Source of the DNA: Janthinobacterium sp.
Lineage (GTDB): Bacteria > Pseudomonadota > Gammaproteobacteria > Burkholderiales > Burkholderiaceae_D
Assembly (NCBI GenBank): GCA_025356595.1
Contig: JANXSQ010000011.1
Coordinates: 1-54,494, forward strand
Reading direction: 5' to 3'
Length of the DNA: 54,494 nucleotides
Part shown: positions 23,787-34,782 of the stretch, one piece after another
Layout of the letters: the number at the start of each line of letters is the position of its first letter
Numbering within the stretch: position 1 is the stretch's first letter
Program-made: the position numbers and the translations under genes
The notes under the pieces: model-generated
What the model saw: the letters and a program-made list of their open reading frames with translations, nothing else
What the model was told of the DNA's origin: nothing
Database searches by the model: none

Positions 23787-26579
23787 GTGATCATGGAAAC
23801 TGTTATCGCCCGCACCGTGCGCCTGTTGTGCGCCGGCGGCGCCCTGGCCGGCGGCCTGCTGGCCGTCCCCGCCCTGGCGCAGGACGCGAATGTGCAACGC
23901 GTCGAAATCACCGGCTCGAGCATCAAGCGCGCCAGCGCCGAAACGGCCTCGCCGGTGCAAGTCATCGGCCGCGACGAGCTGCTCAAATCGGGCAAGGCCA
24001 CCGTCGCCGAATACCTGCAGACGCTCACCGTGGACGGCGCCGGTTCGCTGCCCACCGGCTTCGGCAACGGCTTCGCCGCCGGCTCGACGGCGATCTCGCT
24101 GCGCGGCCTGGGCGCCACCTCGACCCTGGTGCTGCTCAACGGCCGGCGCATGGCGCCCTTCGCGCGCGCCGACGACGGCCAGAAAAGCTTCACCGACCTG
24201 AGCACGGTGCCGATGCAGATCGTCGAGCGCATCGAGATCCTCAAGGACGGCGCCTCGGCCACGTACGGCGCCGACGCCATCGCCGGCGTCGTCAACATCA
24301 TCCTGCGCAAGGACTTCGAGGGCACCATGCTGAAGGCCGACACCGGCCTGTCCGGCGACCGCGACGCCAAGCAGCACAAGGCCTCCTTCACCTTCGGCAA
24401 GGGCAATCTGGACAGCGACAAGTACAACTTCGTCGTCAACGCCGAATACGGCAAGTCCGACATGCTGATGAACAAGGACCGCGCCGACCGCGCCTGGATC
24501 GGCAAGGGCGACCTGCGCGCCTACGGTTATCCGATCAGCACCCAGTTCGCCTCCGGCTACATCATCGGCAAGGACAACGCCACGGCCGGCCCGGCCGGCT
24601 CGATCCGCAATCCGACCACGCTGGAGTACGCCTCCCTGCCCGGCTGCGCGACGCTGTCGACGTCCACGCCGCAAGACCCGAAAGGCGGTTGCGTCTGGCA
24701 CCAGGACCAGTTCCGCGCCATGCAGCCGCAGATCGAATCGCTGAACCTGTACACCCGCGGCACCCTGCAGCTGAACGCAGACACGCAGTTGTACACGGAA
24801 CTCGGCTACTCCAAGCGCGACACCTCCTTCCTGATGACGCCGCCGTCCATCACCCCGACCGTGGCCTTCCCGAGCTCGGCCGCCAACCCGGCCGGCGTGA
24901 TCAACTACGGCTCCGGCGCCAACGCCATCCTGCTGGCCGCCAACCACCCGCAAAACCCCTACGGCGTGCCGGTGCGGGTGCGCTACACAGCCTTCGACGC
25001 GGGCCCCAGCACGCGCAAGGCGAACAACGAGTTCAACCGCTTCGTCATCGGCGCCAAGGGTAGCCTGGCCGGCTGGGACTACGACGGCGCCTATGTGCAC
25101 TCGGAATCGAAGCTGCACCTGGACTACAGCAATATGCTGAACATGAACGTGCTGCGCGCCGCCCTGAGCGATCCGAACAGCAAGTTCTTCCCCTACTACC
25201 TGGGCGCCGACGCCGGCAAGAACCCGGCCTCGCTGTACGCGGCGATGGTGCGCAACCTGACCTCGGACTCGACGACCAAGCTCGACGTCATCGACCTGAA
25301 GGCCTCGCGCGAACTGTTCGCCCTGCCCGGCGGCATGATGGGCCTGGCCGTGGGCGCCGAACACCGCCGCGAAAAACTCGACAATCCCTCGCTCGAGGGC
25401 ACCCTCGACGGCTCGGTGAACTCCAGCTACGTCGCCGCCAAGGGCGACAGCAAGGTCTCGGCGGTGTTCTTCGAGGTGCTGGCGCCCGTCGTCAAGACGG
25501 TCGAACTGTCGGGCGCGCTGCGCTACGACAAGTACGAGCACTTCAACTCGACGACGCCGAAACTGGGCGCCAAGTGGACGCCGCTGAAGACCTTCGCGCT
25601 GCGCGGCACGTATTCCGAGGGCTTCCGCGCCCCCGGCCCGGCCGAAGCCGGCGCCCAGAGCCAAAGCACCGGCGCGGCGCCCACCGTCGACCCGGTGCGC
25701 TGCCCGGACGGCAAGAACTCGCTGGCCGGCAAGGACGCGCCCGACTGCAACATCACCATCAACGCGGTGAAGCTGGGCAACCCGGCGCTGCGTCCGGAAA
25801 CCTCGAAGGGCTATACCCTGGGCCTGGTGTGGGATCCGCTCAACGACACCAGCCTGTCGCTGGACGCCTGGAAGATCAAGCGCAGCAATGAAATCAACCC
25901 GCTGCCCTACAACGAGGCGGCCGCGCTGCCGAGCGCCATCCGCGCCGACAACAACCTGGTCATCAACGGCGCCGTGGTGCCCAACAGCGGCACCCTGCTG
26001 CTGGCGCAGGCGCCCTACCGCAACTCCAGCTTCACCGAGATCAAGGGTGTCGACCTGGACGTCAAGCAGCGCCTGCGCCTGGGCGAGTACGGCAAGGCCA
26101 GCATCGGCCTGACCTGGACCCACATCGCCTCCTGGGTGCGGGCCGAGTCCGCCACCGTGCGCTACCAGTTCGCCGGCACGCACGGCAATTGCGACACCTC
26201 GGATTGCGCCGGCACGCCGAAGGACAAGATCAACCTGATCACCTCCTGGGACAAGGCCAACTGGAACGTGACGGCGGCGCTGAACTACCGCTCGGACATG
26301 AAAAACGTCAAGTTCGCCGGCGGCAAGTGCGCCACCCTGTACGCCAACGGCGGCGAGGCGCCGAACGGCTGCACCCTGGCCTCGTTCACCACGCTGGACC
26401 TGTCGACGCGCTGGGACTACAGCAAGGCCCTGCAGCTGTTCGCCTCGATCAGCAACGTGACCGACAAGATCGCGCCGCTCGACGCCCTCACCTACGGCGG
26501 CATGAGCTACAACCCGATGGACGCCAGCGGCGCCATCGGCCGCTACTTCAAGGTCGGCGCCAGCTATAAGTTCAACTAA
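23787..26579 (+). CDS. TonB-dependent outer-membrane receptor
   Basis: Ligand-gated outer-membrane importer energised by TonB-ExbBD. It has 930 residues and a signal peptide ending in LAVPALAQ. A TonB-box-like RVEITGSSIKR follows, then the plug domain (SPVQVIGRDELLKSGKATVAEYL, ISLRGLGATSTLVLLNGRRM, RIEILKDGASATYGADAIAG). The 22-strand barrel ends in the expected aromatic C-terminus (FKVGASYKFN). The start is GTG at 23787 or ATG at 23793, both after GGAGAGAG. It belongs to the same large subfamily as the broken receptor at 41011-43803. It is divergent from a peptide-type ABC importer, which suggests a joint uptake route (inference). Substrate unknown. Confidence 0.95.
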   Translation: MIMETVIARTVRLLCAGGALAGGLLAVPALAQDANVQRVEITGSSIKRASAETASPVQVIGRDELLKSGKATVAEYLQTLTVDGAGSLPTGFGNGFAAGSTAISLRGLGATSTLVLLNGRRMAPFARADDGQKSFTDLSTVPMQIVERIEILKDGASATYGADAIAGVVNIILRKDFEGTMLKADTGLSGDRDAKQHKASFTFGKGNLDSDKYNFVVNAEYGKSDMLMNKDRADRAWIGKGDLRAYGYPISTQFASGYIIGKDNATAGPAGSIRNPTTLEYASLPGCATLSTSTPQDPKGGCVWHQDQFRAMQPQIESLNLYTRGTLQLNADTQLYTELGYSKRDTSFLMTPPSITPTVAFPSSAANPAGVINYGSGANAILLAANHPQNPYGVPVRVRYTAFDAGPSTRKANNEFNRFVIGAKGSLAGWDYDGAYVHSESKLHLDYSNMLNMNVLRAALSDPNSKFFPYYLGADAGKNPASLYAAMVRNLTSDSTTKLDVIDLKASRELFALPGGMMGLAVGAEHRREKLDNPSLEGTLDGSVNSSYVAAKGDSKVSAVFFEVLAPVVKTVELSGALRYDKYEHFNSTTPKLGAKWTPLKTFALRGTYSEGFRAPGPAEAGAQSQSTGAAPTVDPVRCPDGKNSLAGKDAPDCNITINAVKLGNPALRPETSKGYTLGLVWDPLNDTSLSLDAWKIKRSNEINPLPYNEAAALPSAIRADNNLVINGAVVPNSGTLLLAQAPYRNSSFTEIKGVDLDVKQRLRLGEYGKASIGLTWTHIASWVRAESATVRYQFAGTHGNCDTSDCAGTPKDKINLITSWDKANWNVTAALNYRSDMKNVKFAGGKCATLYANGGEAPNGCTLASFTTLDLSTRWDYSKALQLFASISNVTDKIAPLDALTYGGMSYNPMDASGAIGRYFKVGASYKFN

Positions 26580-26600
26580 GCGGGTGTCTTGAAAAAAAAG

Positions 26601-26632
26601 CGGGACGGTGAGTGATCACCGTCCCGTTTTTT
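26601..26632 (+). terminator. Bidirectional intrinsic terminator between the TonB receptor and aroG
   Basis: Perfect 11-bp stem CGGGACGGTGA / TCACCGTCCCG with a GTGA loop, followed by TTTTTT on the plus strand. An A-run at 26592-26599 supplies the T-run for the minus strand. It serves both convergent genes. Confidence 0.93.
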
Positions 26633-26663
26633 GTTTGCCGGCGCCCGCCGGGCGCGGCAGCGC

Positions 26664-27725
26664 CTAGTTGTCCTCGCGCAGGCGGCGCTGGCGCACGGCG
26701 GCGGCCAGGCCTTCGAGCACGGCCAGGCTTTGCGGCCAGTCGATGCAGCCGTCGGTGACGGACTGGCCGTACACCAGCTCCTTGCCGGCCACCAGATCCT
26801 GGCGTCCCGCCACCAGATTCGATTCCACCATCACGCCGACGATGCGGCCGTCGCCGCCGGCCACCTGGGCGGCGATGTCGGCGCAGACGGGAATCTGGTT
26901 TTCCGGTTTCTTCGAGCTGTTGGCGTGCGAAGCGTCGATCATCAGGCGCGCCGCCAGGCCTTGCGCGCCGATCGCCTTGCAGGCCTCGTCGACGCTGGCC
27001 GCGTCATAGTTCGGCGTCTTGCCGCCGCGCAGGATGATGTGGCAATCCTCGTTGCCGTTGGTGGAGACGATGGCCGAGTGGCCGCCCTTGGTGACGGAGA
27101 GGAAATGGTGCGGCTGCGACGCCGCCTTGATCGCCTCGACGGCGATCTTGACGTTGCCGTCGGTGCCGTTCTTGAAACCGACCGGGCAGGACAGGCCGGA
27201 GGCCAGTTCGCGGTGCACCTGGGATTCGGTGGTGCGCGCGCCGATCGCGCCCCAGCTGATCAGGTCGGCGATGTATTGCGGGCTGATGACGTCGAGGAAC
27301 TCGGTGCCGGCGGGCAGGCCCATCTCGTTGATGTCGCGCAGCAGCTCGCGCGCCATGCGCAGGCCGTCGTTGATGCGGAAACTGTTGTCCATGTACGGGT
27401 CGTTGATCAAGCCCTTCCAGCCGACCGTGGTGCGCGGCTTTTCGAAGTACACGCGCATGACGATCTCCAGCTCGCCGGCGAAGCGGGCGCGCTCCTTGAC
27501 CAGCAGGCGCGCGTACTCCAGCGCCGCCTTGGTGTCGTGGATCGAGCAGGGGCCGATGACCACCATCAGGCGGTCGTCCTGGCCGTGCAGGATGCGGTGC
27601 AGGGCGATGCGCGAATCGGCCGCCGTCTGGCCGGCCGCCTCGGAGCAGGAAAACTCGCGGATCAGGTGCGACGGTGGGGTTAATTCCTTCATTTCGCGGA
27701 TGCGCAGATCGTCGGTGCGTGGCAT
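26664..27725 (-). CDS. aroG: 3-deoxy-7-phosphoheptulonate synthase (AroG-type DAHP synthase)
   Basis: First enzyme of the shikimate pathway; condenses phosphoenolpyruvate and erythrose 4-phosphate. It is 353 residues and closely follows the E. coli AroG/AroF/AroH class I family. Motifs include DDLRIREMKEL at the N-terminus, VVIGPCSIHD, MRVYFEKPRTTVGWKGL, SWGAIGARTTESQVHRE, SCPVGFKNGTDG, and the metal-site segment DASHANSSK. The ATG at 27725 is chosen for the GGAGAG 5 nt upstream; the longer reading would run back through the leader terminator. Resemblance is strongest to the phenylalanine-sensitive AroG, which fits the phenylalanine-rich leader peptide upstream. The isozyme assignment is inference. 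Confidence 0.95.
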   Translation of the reverse strand: MPRTDDLRIREMKELTPPSHLIREFSCSEAAGQTAADSRIALHRILHGQDDRLMVVIGPCSIHDTKAALEYARLLVKERARFAGELEIVMRVYFEKPRTTVGWKGLINDPYMDNSFRINDGLRMARELLRDINEMGLPAGTEFLDVISPQYIADLISWGAIGARTTESQVHRELASGLSCPVGFKNGTDGNVKIAVEAIKAASQPHHFLSVTKGGHSAIVSTNGNEDCHIILRGGKTPNYDAASVDEACKAIGAQGLAARLMIDASHANSSKKPENQIPVCADIAAQVAGGDGRIVGVMVESNLVAGRQDLVAGKELVYGQSVTDGCIDWPQSLAVLEGLAAAVRQRRLREDN

Positions 27726-27766
27726 GGTGCTCTCCAAAAAAGAATCGAAAAATAAACCGTGAAAAC

Positions 27767-27796
27767 AAAAAAAAACCGCCATCGTTGGCGGTTTTT
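27767..27796 (-). terminator. Attenuator terminator in the aroG leader
   Basis: In minus sense AAAAACCGCC, loop AACGAT, GGCGGTTTTT with a run of nine T residues. It stands 41 nt before the aroG ATG and 45 nt after the leader-peptide stop codon. The 5' arm ACCGCC (27787-27792) can instead pair with GGCGGT (27849-27854) inside the last codons of the leader peptide, giving a mutually exclusive antiterminator. Confidence 0.9.
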
Positions 27797-27841
27797 AAGG
27801 ATTTGCTGGGATCTCGTCGTGCTTGCTACGTGAACCGGCCG

Positions 27842-27910
27842 CTACTCCACCGCCTTTGGGTTGGAATTGCTAAAATAAAAATGACCGGTAAAAAACGGGA
27901 AGCTGCGCAT
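27842..27910 (-). CDS. Phenylalanine-rich leader peptide of aroG
   Basis: A 22-codon ORF beginning MRSFPFFTGHFYFSNS and ending TAG at 27842. It has five Phe codons (one TTC, four TTT) and one Tyr within codons 4-13 and no Trp. An AGGA ribosome-binding site lies 9 nt upstream, and the transcription start predicted from the promoter is about 18 nt upstream. Codons 19-21 contain GGCGGT, complementary to the terminator's 5' arm. A ribosome stalled at Phe codons 11-13 would leave this segment free and favour antitermination. A ribosome reaching the stop codon would mask it and let the terminator form. This is the classical leader-peptide attenuation design, as in pheA of E. coli. Function is inferred, not shown. 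Confidence 0.88.
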   Translation of the reverse strand: MRSFPFFTGHFYFSNSNPKAVE

Positions 27911-27934
27911 GGACTTGATCCTATCTGTTGAACG

Positions 27935-27964
27935 ACTATAGCGCCAAATGAGGCCTGTTGGCAA
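27935..27964 (-). promoter_or_regulatory. Promoter of the aroG leader transcript
   Basis: In minus sense: -35 TTGCCA (27959-27964), an 18-nt spacer, -10 TATAGT (27935-27940). Predicted start near 27928, about 200 nt before the aroG ATG. It precedes the leader peptide at exactly the distance expected. Confidence 0.8.
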
Positions 27965-28066
27965 GCGAATTGTCCCAATGGCCGCGTCGCGGCGCGGCGC
28001 CCGGCCCCGCCGGGGGCGCAGGCCGGCGGCCCGCGCCACGGCTCAGTGCGGCTGCCGGCGCCCCGC

Positions 28067-29527
<1,461 letters not shown>

Positions 29528-29593
29528 GATCGGGTCTTTTCGTCGGTGTGATTCAAGTATTCGGGATGTCGGGATATCGGGATACCGGCGCGG

Positions 29594-30391
29594 CTACATG
29601 GTGCGGTGGCGCAGCGCCGGCAGCGCTTCGCGCACGCTGGCCAGGAACAGCGGGTCGATCTCGCCGCTGACGACGCCCTCGCCCTCCGGCAAGACCGCCT
29701 TGATCTCGCCCCAGGGGTCGATCAGCATGCTGTGGCCCCAGGTGCGCCGGCCGTTCGGATGCAGCCCGCCCTGCGCGGCGGCCAGCACATAGCACTGGTT
29801 TTCGATGGCGCGGGCGCGCAGCAGCACTTCCCAGTGCGCCAGTCCGGTGGTGTGGGTGAAGGCGGCCGGCACGACGATCAGCGCGCACTCGCCCATCGCC
29901 CGGTACAGCTCGGGGAAGCGCAGGTCGTAGCAGACCGACAGGCCGACGCGGCCGAAGGGCGCCTCGAAGCTGCCGACCGCCGCGCCCGGCACGATGGTGC
30001 GCGCTTCGTCGTAGGCCTCGCCGCCCTTGGAAAAGCCGAACAGGTGTATCTTGTCGTAGCGCCCCACCGGCCGGCCCTCGGGGTCGTAGACCAGGGTGGT
30101 GTTCAAGACCTTGCCCTCGAGTTCGGAAACCAGGGGCAGCGTGCCGCCGATCAGCCAGATGCCGTGCTCGCGCGCCATCTGCGCCATGCACTCCTGGATC
30201 GGTCCCTGCCCCGGCCGTTCGGCGTGGGCCACCTTGTCGCTGTCGTGCTGGCCCATGATGGCCCAGTACTCCGGCAGCGTCACCAGGCTCGCGCCGGTGG
30301 CGGCCGCCTGGCCGATCAGGCGCCGCGCCGTGGCGATGTTCTCGCTCACGGACGGCGATGAAATCATCTGTACTGCCGCAACTGTGTTCAT
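29594..30391 (-). CDS. Carbon-nitrogen hydrolase (Nit1/YbeM-like, probable deaminated glutathione amidase)
   Basis: Nitrilase-superfamily amidase of 265 residues. The Glu-Lys-Cys catalytic triad is visible: Glu41 in LPEYWAIMG, Lys114 in RYDKIHLFGF, Cys154 in LSVCYDLRFPELYR. The combination of these contexts is typical of the Nit1/NitA branch, which hydrolyses deaminated glutathione as metabolite repair. The ATG at 30391 (MNTVAAVQMISSPSV) is chosen; the upstream extension is not conserved in style. It lies 54 bp after yhdP and 66 bp before tldD and is probably cotranscribed with both. The specific substrate is inferred from the subfamily. Confidence 0.93.
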   Translation of the reverse strand: MNTVAAVQMISSPSVSENIATARRLIGQAAATGASLVTLPEYWAIMGQHDSDKVAHAERPGQGPIQECMAQMAREHGIWLIGGTLPLVSELEGKVLNTTLVYDPEGRPVGRYDKIHLFGFSKGGEAYDEARTIVPGAAVGSFEAPFGRVGLSVCYDLRFPELYRAMGECALIVVPAAFTHTTGLAHWEVLLRARAIENQCYVLAAAQGGLHPNGRRTWGHSMLIDPWGEIKAVLPEGEGVVSGEIDPLFLASVREALPALRHRTM

Positions 30392-30445
30392 ATAATCCCT
30401 GCCTGTTCTGTTGATACCGGGCCGGCCGCACCGGGCCACGCCGGC

Positions 30446-33400
30446 CTACTTCGTTTTTTCCGGCACAGTCGCCAATTTACCACCATCGAGCTTGGTGATC
30501 ACGGGCGCCTTCCACGGCCCCGTCACTTGCATCTGGTAGGTCAGCGCCTTCATCACCGGCGCGCGCAGGAACAACTGCGCCAGGAAGCTGCCGATGCCGA
30601 TCACCGGATTGACGGCCAGGGCGTACACCAGCGGCCCCGTGCCGAGGTTGAATTCGGGAATCACGACGACGTGCAGATTGGTCGATTCGTTGGCGATGTC
30701 GGCGCTGCCGTCCATCAGCACCGTGGCGGCCACGCCGTGCATCTTCAGGTTGTCGGTCTTCAGCACGCCGCGCGCGATGGTCGCGTTGGCGCTGATGCCG
30801 TCGAAGGCCAGGCCCTCCGAAAAGACGTCGTGGAAGTCCAGCTTGAGCAGGCGCGGCAGCGCTTGCAGGCTGAGCACGCCCAGCAGTTTGGCGGCGCCCG
30901 GGTCTTGCTTGAGGAACTGGCCGCGCTCGACGTTCATCTGGATCTGTCCCGCCAGGCTGGGAATGTCCAGCGAGTAGGGCAAGCCCTTCCAGTTGATGTC
31001 GCCGCTCAGCTTGCCCTTGCCGTTGCGCACCGTCTCGGCGAAGCCGAAACGGTCCAGCAACTTGCCGGCGTCGGCGATGTCGAGCGCGAAGTTCAGGCTG
31101 GTGTTGCTCTGGCCATCCTTGACGATCCACTTGCCGCTGCCCTTGAGTTCGCCGTCGGCGTTGGCCAGCGACAGCTTGCTGACGCGCCAGTCGCGTCCGG
31201 TGGCGGCGGCGTTGTGGGCCTGCAGCTCGAGGCGGCCGATCTGCCTGTTGAACAATTCGAAACGCTCGGCGACGATGTCCAGGGCGGGAATGGTCTGGCT
31301 GGCGCTGCCCTTGCCCTCGAGCAGGTCCTTGACGTCGCCGGCGGCCGATTCCGGGATGACCAGCGAGGACAGGCGCGCCGTCATCTTGCCCAGGCCGGAA
31401 GGCGTCTCGACCCAGCTGACATAGCCCGAGGCCTGGGTGGAGTCGACGTTGGCCTGCCACAGACCCTTCTGGTGGCTGGCGCCGACGACGACGTTCTCCA
31501 GCTTGCGCTCGCCGAGGATGAGCTCGGCGGTGCGGGCCGCCATCAGGTCCGGCACCACGTACTGGGCCAGGTCCGGGCCGTCGGTGGCGGCGACTGCGCC
31601 GGACGGGCCGGCGATGGCCGAGCCGGCGGCCAGCCAGGCGTCGACGTTGAGCGACTTCAGGCTGACGTTGACCATCATGCCGCTGTCCGGCTCGGGCGCC
31701 GGCATGTTCACGCCTATCCCGCCGCGCACCACGCGCCAGGCTTCCCTGCCCTGCTTCTGGCGCAGGTAGTGGGCGGCGACGCCGCCGCCCAGGGCGATGC
31801 GGATGTCGTCGCGCATCAGGCCGGCCTCGTTGGCGGCGCCGGCGTTGAGGACGAATTTCAGCGGCAGGCCCTCGCCGGCGGCCTTCTTCAGGGGCGCCGG
31901 GAAGTCCAGCCCCAGGCCGACCAGATTCGAATCGACGGCCACCTGGACCTGGTGCTCGCGCGCCGTGATCAGGCCGCTGTAGCGGGCCCCGCCGCTGAGG
32001 TGGCCGGCCAGGCGCTGCATGACGGCCGCCGGATAGGTCTTGCGCAGGCCGTCGACGGTGACGGCGCCGGCGATGCGCACGGCGATCGAATTGTCGCGCT
32101 GGCTGCCGCCGGAAATGGCCACCGGACCGCCCAGGAAGGCGCCGCCCAGGCCGTTCAGATTAACACCCTTTTCATTGAACTCGATCTTGCCGGTCGAGGC
32201 CTGCACCGGCGGCAGGTCCGGGAACAGCACGATGTCGTTGCCCATCAATTGCAGCGCGCCCTGCACCTTCGACTCCAGCATATGGTTCAGCGGCAGGCGC
32301 AGCTTCAGGGCCAGGCGCGCGTTGCCGCTGGCCGTGGTCTCGTCGGTGAAGTGGGAGATCCACTCCAGCACCGGGCTCGCCTCCAGGTATTTCAGGTATT
32401 CCTGCATCAGCCCGTAGGCGCCGCCGTCGATCTCGAGCAGCATGTCGTGCACGCTCAGGTCGGCGATGACGGCCTTCACGCCGGACAGGGCGACGCCGCC
32501 GGTGGCGGCCGTCTCGCCGCGGATCTCCATGCGCGCCCGCTCGAACAGGAAGCTGCCCTTGATGCGCTCGGCCTGCGGCCACAGCGGCCGCTTGCCGTCC
32601 TTGGCCAGATGGCCGGGCGCGTAATTGAGTCTGGCGTTGTCGAGCCGGCCGGCGACGCGGAATTCGCCGCGGTTGCGCTCCTGCGCGGTGTCGGCCTTGA
32701 AGGGGAAATGCGCCAGTTCGCCGCGCAGGCGCAGCGCGACCTCGCGCGCCGTGCCGTCCTCGAGGGCGCCGACCAGCCAGGCGCGCAAATCGGACGGGGT
32801 TTGCCGCGGCAGATAATCGCCGATGGTCTTGATGTCGAAATGCTGCAGGCTGCCGGTGAAGTCGGCGCTGCCCAGGCCCTTGCCGGGCGCCGCGTTGAGC
32901 GGCAGCAGATGCGTGCCGCGCAGCGTACCGGCCAGGCCGGGACGCGCGAAGTCGAACTTGTCCACGTCGACGCGCAACTGCTCCTTGCCCTCGAAGGACC
33001 AGCGCGCCTGCAGGTTCAGGCGCTCGAAGGGCATGGCCGGCGTGGCGAAATAATCGGGCATCTGCAGCACCAGCCCGTCCGAGGCCAGCCTGACGCTGCC
33101 GCCGCGCTCGGTGGCGTCCAGCGTCCCGCTCAGGTTGTCGAAGCCGGGCACGGCCGCCACCGCCGCCCGGGCCGGCACGACGCCGTCCTTCGGCTGCGCG
33201 GCGCGGGCCGGCTGCGGCTTCAGGCTCAGGCCCAGCAACTGACCCTTGACGCGGAAGCTGTCGACGGCCGGGAAGCTGCCCCGCCATTCGGCCGAGACGT
33301 CGCGCAACTGGCCGGCGGGTGCCAGCTCGTCGAGCGTCTTGCGCAGCGCCGCGCTGAGCGGCAGGCGCCCGGCCAGGGCCGCCAGCGTCTTCAGGTCGAG

Positions 33401-34588
33401 CAGGCGGGCGCGCAATTCATTGCGCTGCGGCTGGCCCTTGGCGGCGGCGACATGGCGCTCCGAGAGCGAGGTCGGCGCCAGCGTCAGGCCGTCGCGCGTT
33501 TCCAGCGAAAAATCGCTGAGGCTGACGGCGTGGCCGTGGGCGCCGAAGGTCGGCTTGCCGTCCGGCGGCGCGGCGGCGAAATCCTCGCGCGCCGAGACGC
33601 GCCCGTTCACGCGCAGCAAATCCAGCGGCGGCAGGTCCGGCCCCAGGCGCGCCCGCACATCGCTCAGGCCGACGTCGGCGGTGAAGCCGGCCAGGCGCGC
33701 GTGGTCCAGCGTCAGCCAGGCGCGCAGCGCGCCGCGCCCGGCGCTGAGCTCGAAGGGATAGTCGAGGTAGTTTTTCCAGGCCGCCAGGTCGGCGTCCTTC
33801 AGGTCGGCGAACAACTCGCCCTTCCACTGCGCCACGTCGGAGACGCGCCGGGCGAAGGGCGGATGGGTGAAATTGGCGCGCACGTCGAGCGGCGCGGCCA
33901 GGCTGGCCGGCGGCGTCGCCTGCAGGCCCAGCTGGTGGCGGCGCCACTGGTTGCGCAGCACCAGGTTGAGCTTCTCGAGGGCCAGCTCCTGGCCGCCGTG
34001 CAGCTCGTCGCTCCAGCGCAGGCGCCCTTCGCGGATGATGATTTCGCGCTGCGCCAGCAACCAGTCGGCGCCGCCGCCGTCGCCGCCGCCGGACAGGAGC
34101 ACGCCGGCCGCGTACAGCTTGCCGTCGGCGCCGCGGCGCACCTCCAGGTCGGGACGGATGACTTCCAGCGACTCGAAGCGCACCCCGCCCGCGGGCAGGC
34201 TCCACCACGACAGCGTGGCCGACACGCTCGGCAGACTGAGCACGGTGCGCCCGGCGCCGTCGCGCAGCGTCACCTCGCCCAGGAACAGGTTGGGATTGAG
34301 GCCGCGCCAGGAGGCGTAGATGCGGGAAATGGCGACCTGGTTGCCGAGCGCGCGGCTGGCCGCCCGCTCGATGCCGCCCTTGTAGTAATCGATGTTGGGC
34401 AGGACCGCGTAGCGCAGGAAGAGGAACAGGACGGCGAAGGCGAAATACGCCAGCAGCAGGAATTTGACGGTGAAGCCGAGCACATGGTGGCTGGCCAGAT
34501 TGCACAGGCGATAGACGGCACGCAGCCGCTGCCAGCGCACGGCCAAAGGCGTATGCGCGGTCACGGTCTCCTCAGGCGGCTTTTGCAT
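30446..34588 (-). CDS. yhdP: YhdP-family AsmA-like envelope protein
   Basis: Giant inner-membrane-anchored periplasmic protein of 1380 residues (TIGR02099/DUF3971 plus AsmA-like C-terminal domain). In E. coli, YhdP with TamB and YdbH carries phospholipids from the inner to the outer membrane. One TM helix lies near residues 38-62 (VKFLLLAYFAFAVLFLFLRY), followed by NQVAISRIYASWRGLNPNLFLGEVTL, the conserved entry to the repeated beta-groove fold. The C-terminus (FNLGTGPLVYALAVNPVIG, LTYQMQVTGPWKAPVI) is a family hallmark. No frameshift is seen. It heads the yhdP-nitrilase-tldD cluster and is divergent from glnE. Confidence 0.95.
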   Translation of the reverse strand: MQKPPEETVTAHTPLAVRWQRLRAVYRLCNLASHHVLGFTVKFLLLAYFAFAVLFLFLRYAVLPNIDYYKGGIERAASRALGNQVAISRIYASWRGLNPNLFLGEVTLRDGAGRTVLSLPSVSATLSWWSLPAGGVRFESLEVIRPDLEVRRGADGKLYAAGVLLSGGGDGGGADWLLAQREIIIREGRLRWSDELHGGQELALEKLNLVLRNQWRRHQLGLQATPPASLAAPLDVRANFTHPPFARRVSDVAQWKGELFADLKDADLAAWKNYLDYPFELSAGRGALRAWLTLDHARLAGFTADVGLSDVRARLGPDLPPLDLLRVNGRVSAREDFAAAPPDGKPTFGAHGHAVSLSDFSLETRDGLTLAPTSLSERHVAAAKGQPQRNELRARLLDLKTLAALAGRLPLSAALRKTLDELAPAGQLRDVSAEWRGSFPAVDSFRVKGQLLGLSLKPQPARAAQPKDGVVPARAAVAAVPGFDNLSGTLDATERGGSVRLASDGLVLQMPDYFATPAMPFERLNLQARWSFEGKEQLRVDVDKFDFARPGLAGTLRGTHLLPLNAAPGKGLGSADFTGSLQHFDIKTIGDYLPRQTPSDLRAWLVGALEDGTAREVALRLRGELAHFPFKADTAQERNRGEFRVAGRLDNARLNYAPGHLAKDGKRPLWPQAERIKGSFLFERARMEIRGETAATGGVALSGVKAVIADLSVHDMLLEIDGGAYGLMQEYLKYLEASPVLEWISHFTDETTASGNARLALKLRLPLNHMLESKVQGALQLMGNDIVLFPDLPPVQASTGKIEFNEKGVNLNGLGGAFLGGPVAISGGSQRDNSIAVRIAGAVTVDGLRKTYPAAVMQRLAGHLSGGARYSGLITAREHQVQVAVDSNLVGLGLDFPAPLKKAAGEGLPLKFVLNAGAANEAGLMRDDIRIALGGGVAAHYLRQKQGREAWRVVRGGIGVNMPAPEPDSGMMVNVSLKSLNVDAWLAAGSAIAGPSGAVAATDGPDLAQYVVPDLMAARTAELILGERKLENVVVGASHQKGLWQANVDSTQASGYVSWVETPSGLGKMTARLSSLVIPESAAGDVKDLLEGKGSASQTIPALDIVAERFELFNRQIGRLELQAHNAAATGRDWRVSKLSLANADGELKGSGKWIVKDGQSNTSLNFALDIADAGKLLDRFGFAETVRNGKGKLSGDINWKGLPYSLDIPSLAGQIQMNVERGQFLKQDPGAAKLLGVLSLQALPRLLKLDFHDVFSEGLAFDGISANATIARGVLKTDNLKMHGVAATVLMDGSADIANESTNLHVVVIPEFNLGTGPLVYALAVNPVIGIGSFLAQLFLRAPVMKALTYQMQVTGPWKAPVITKLDGGKLATVPEKTK

Positions 34589-34782
34589 CGATAAGGTGAT
34601 AGATCGGGCCCGGCGTCAAAAAATGGCTAAAATCGCCTGAATAAACGGCGCGCTTGCTTCCAGGCAGCGCCTCCCTTACCATCGTCTGACAACGGCGGGC
34701 GGCGCGCGTTTCCGCCTGCGGCCCAATTCTACCGCATCCCCATGCGAAACAACGCCCGATTACCTATCATTTACCGCCACCG

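Noticed and set aside
30527-34594. A 1355-codon plus-strand open frame opposite yhdP
   Set aside because: It is antisense to a well-recognised YhdP gene; such frames arise from the high GC content at third codon positions. The translation is rich in Arg, Gln, His and Ala and matches no family.
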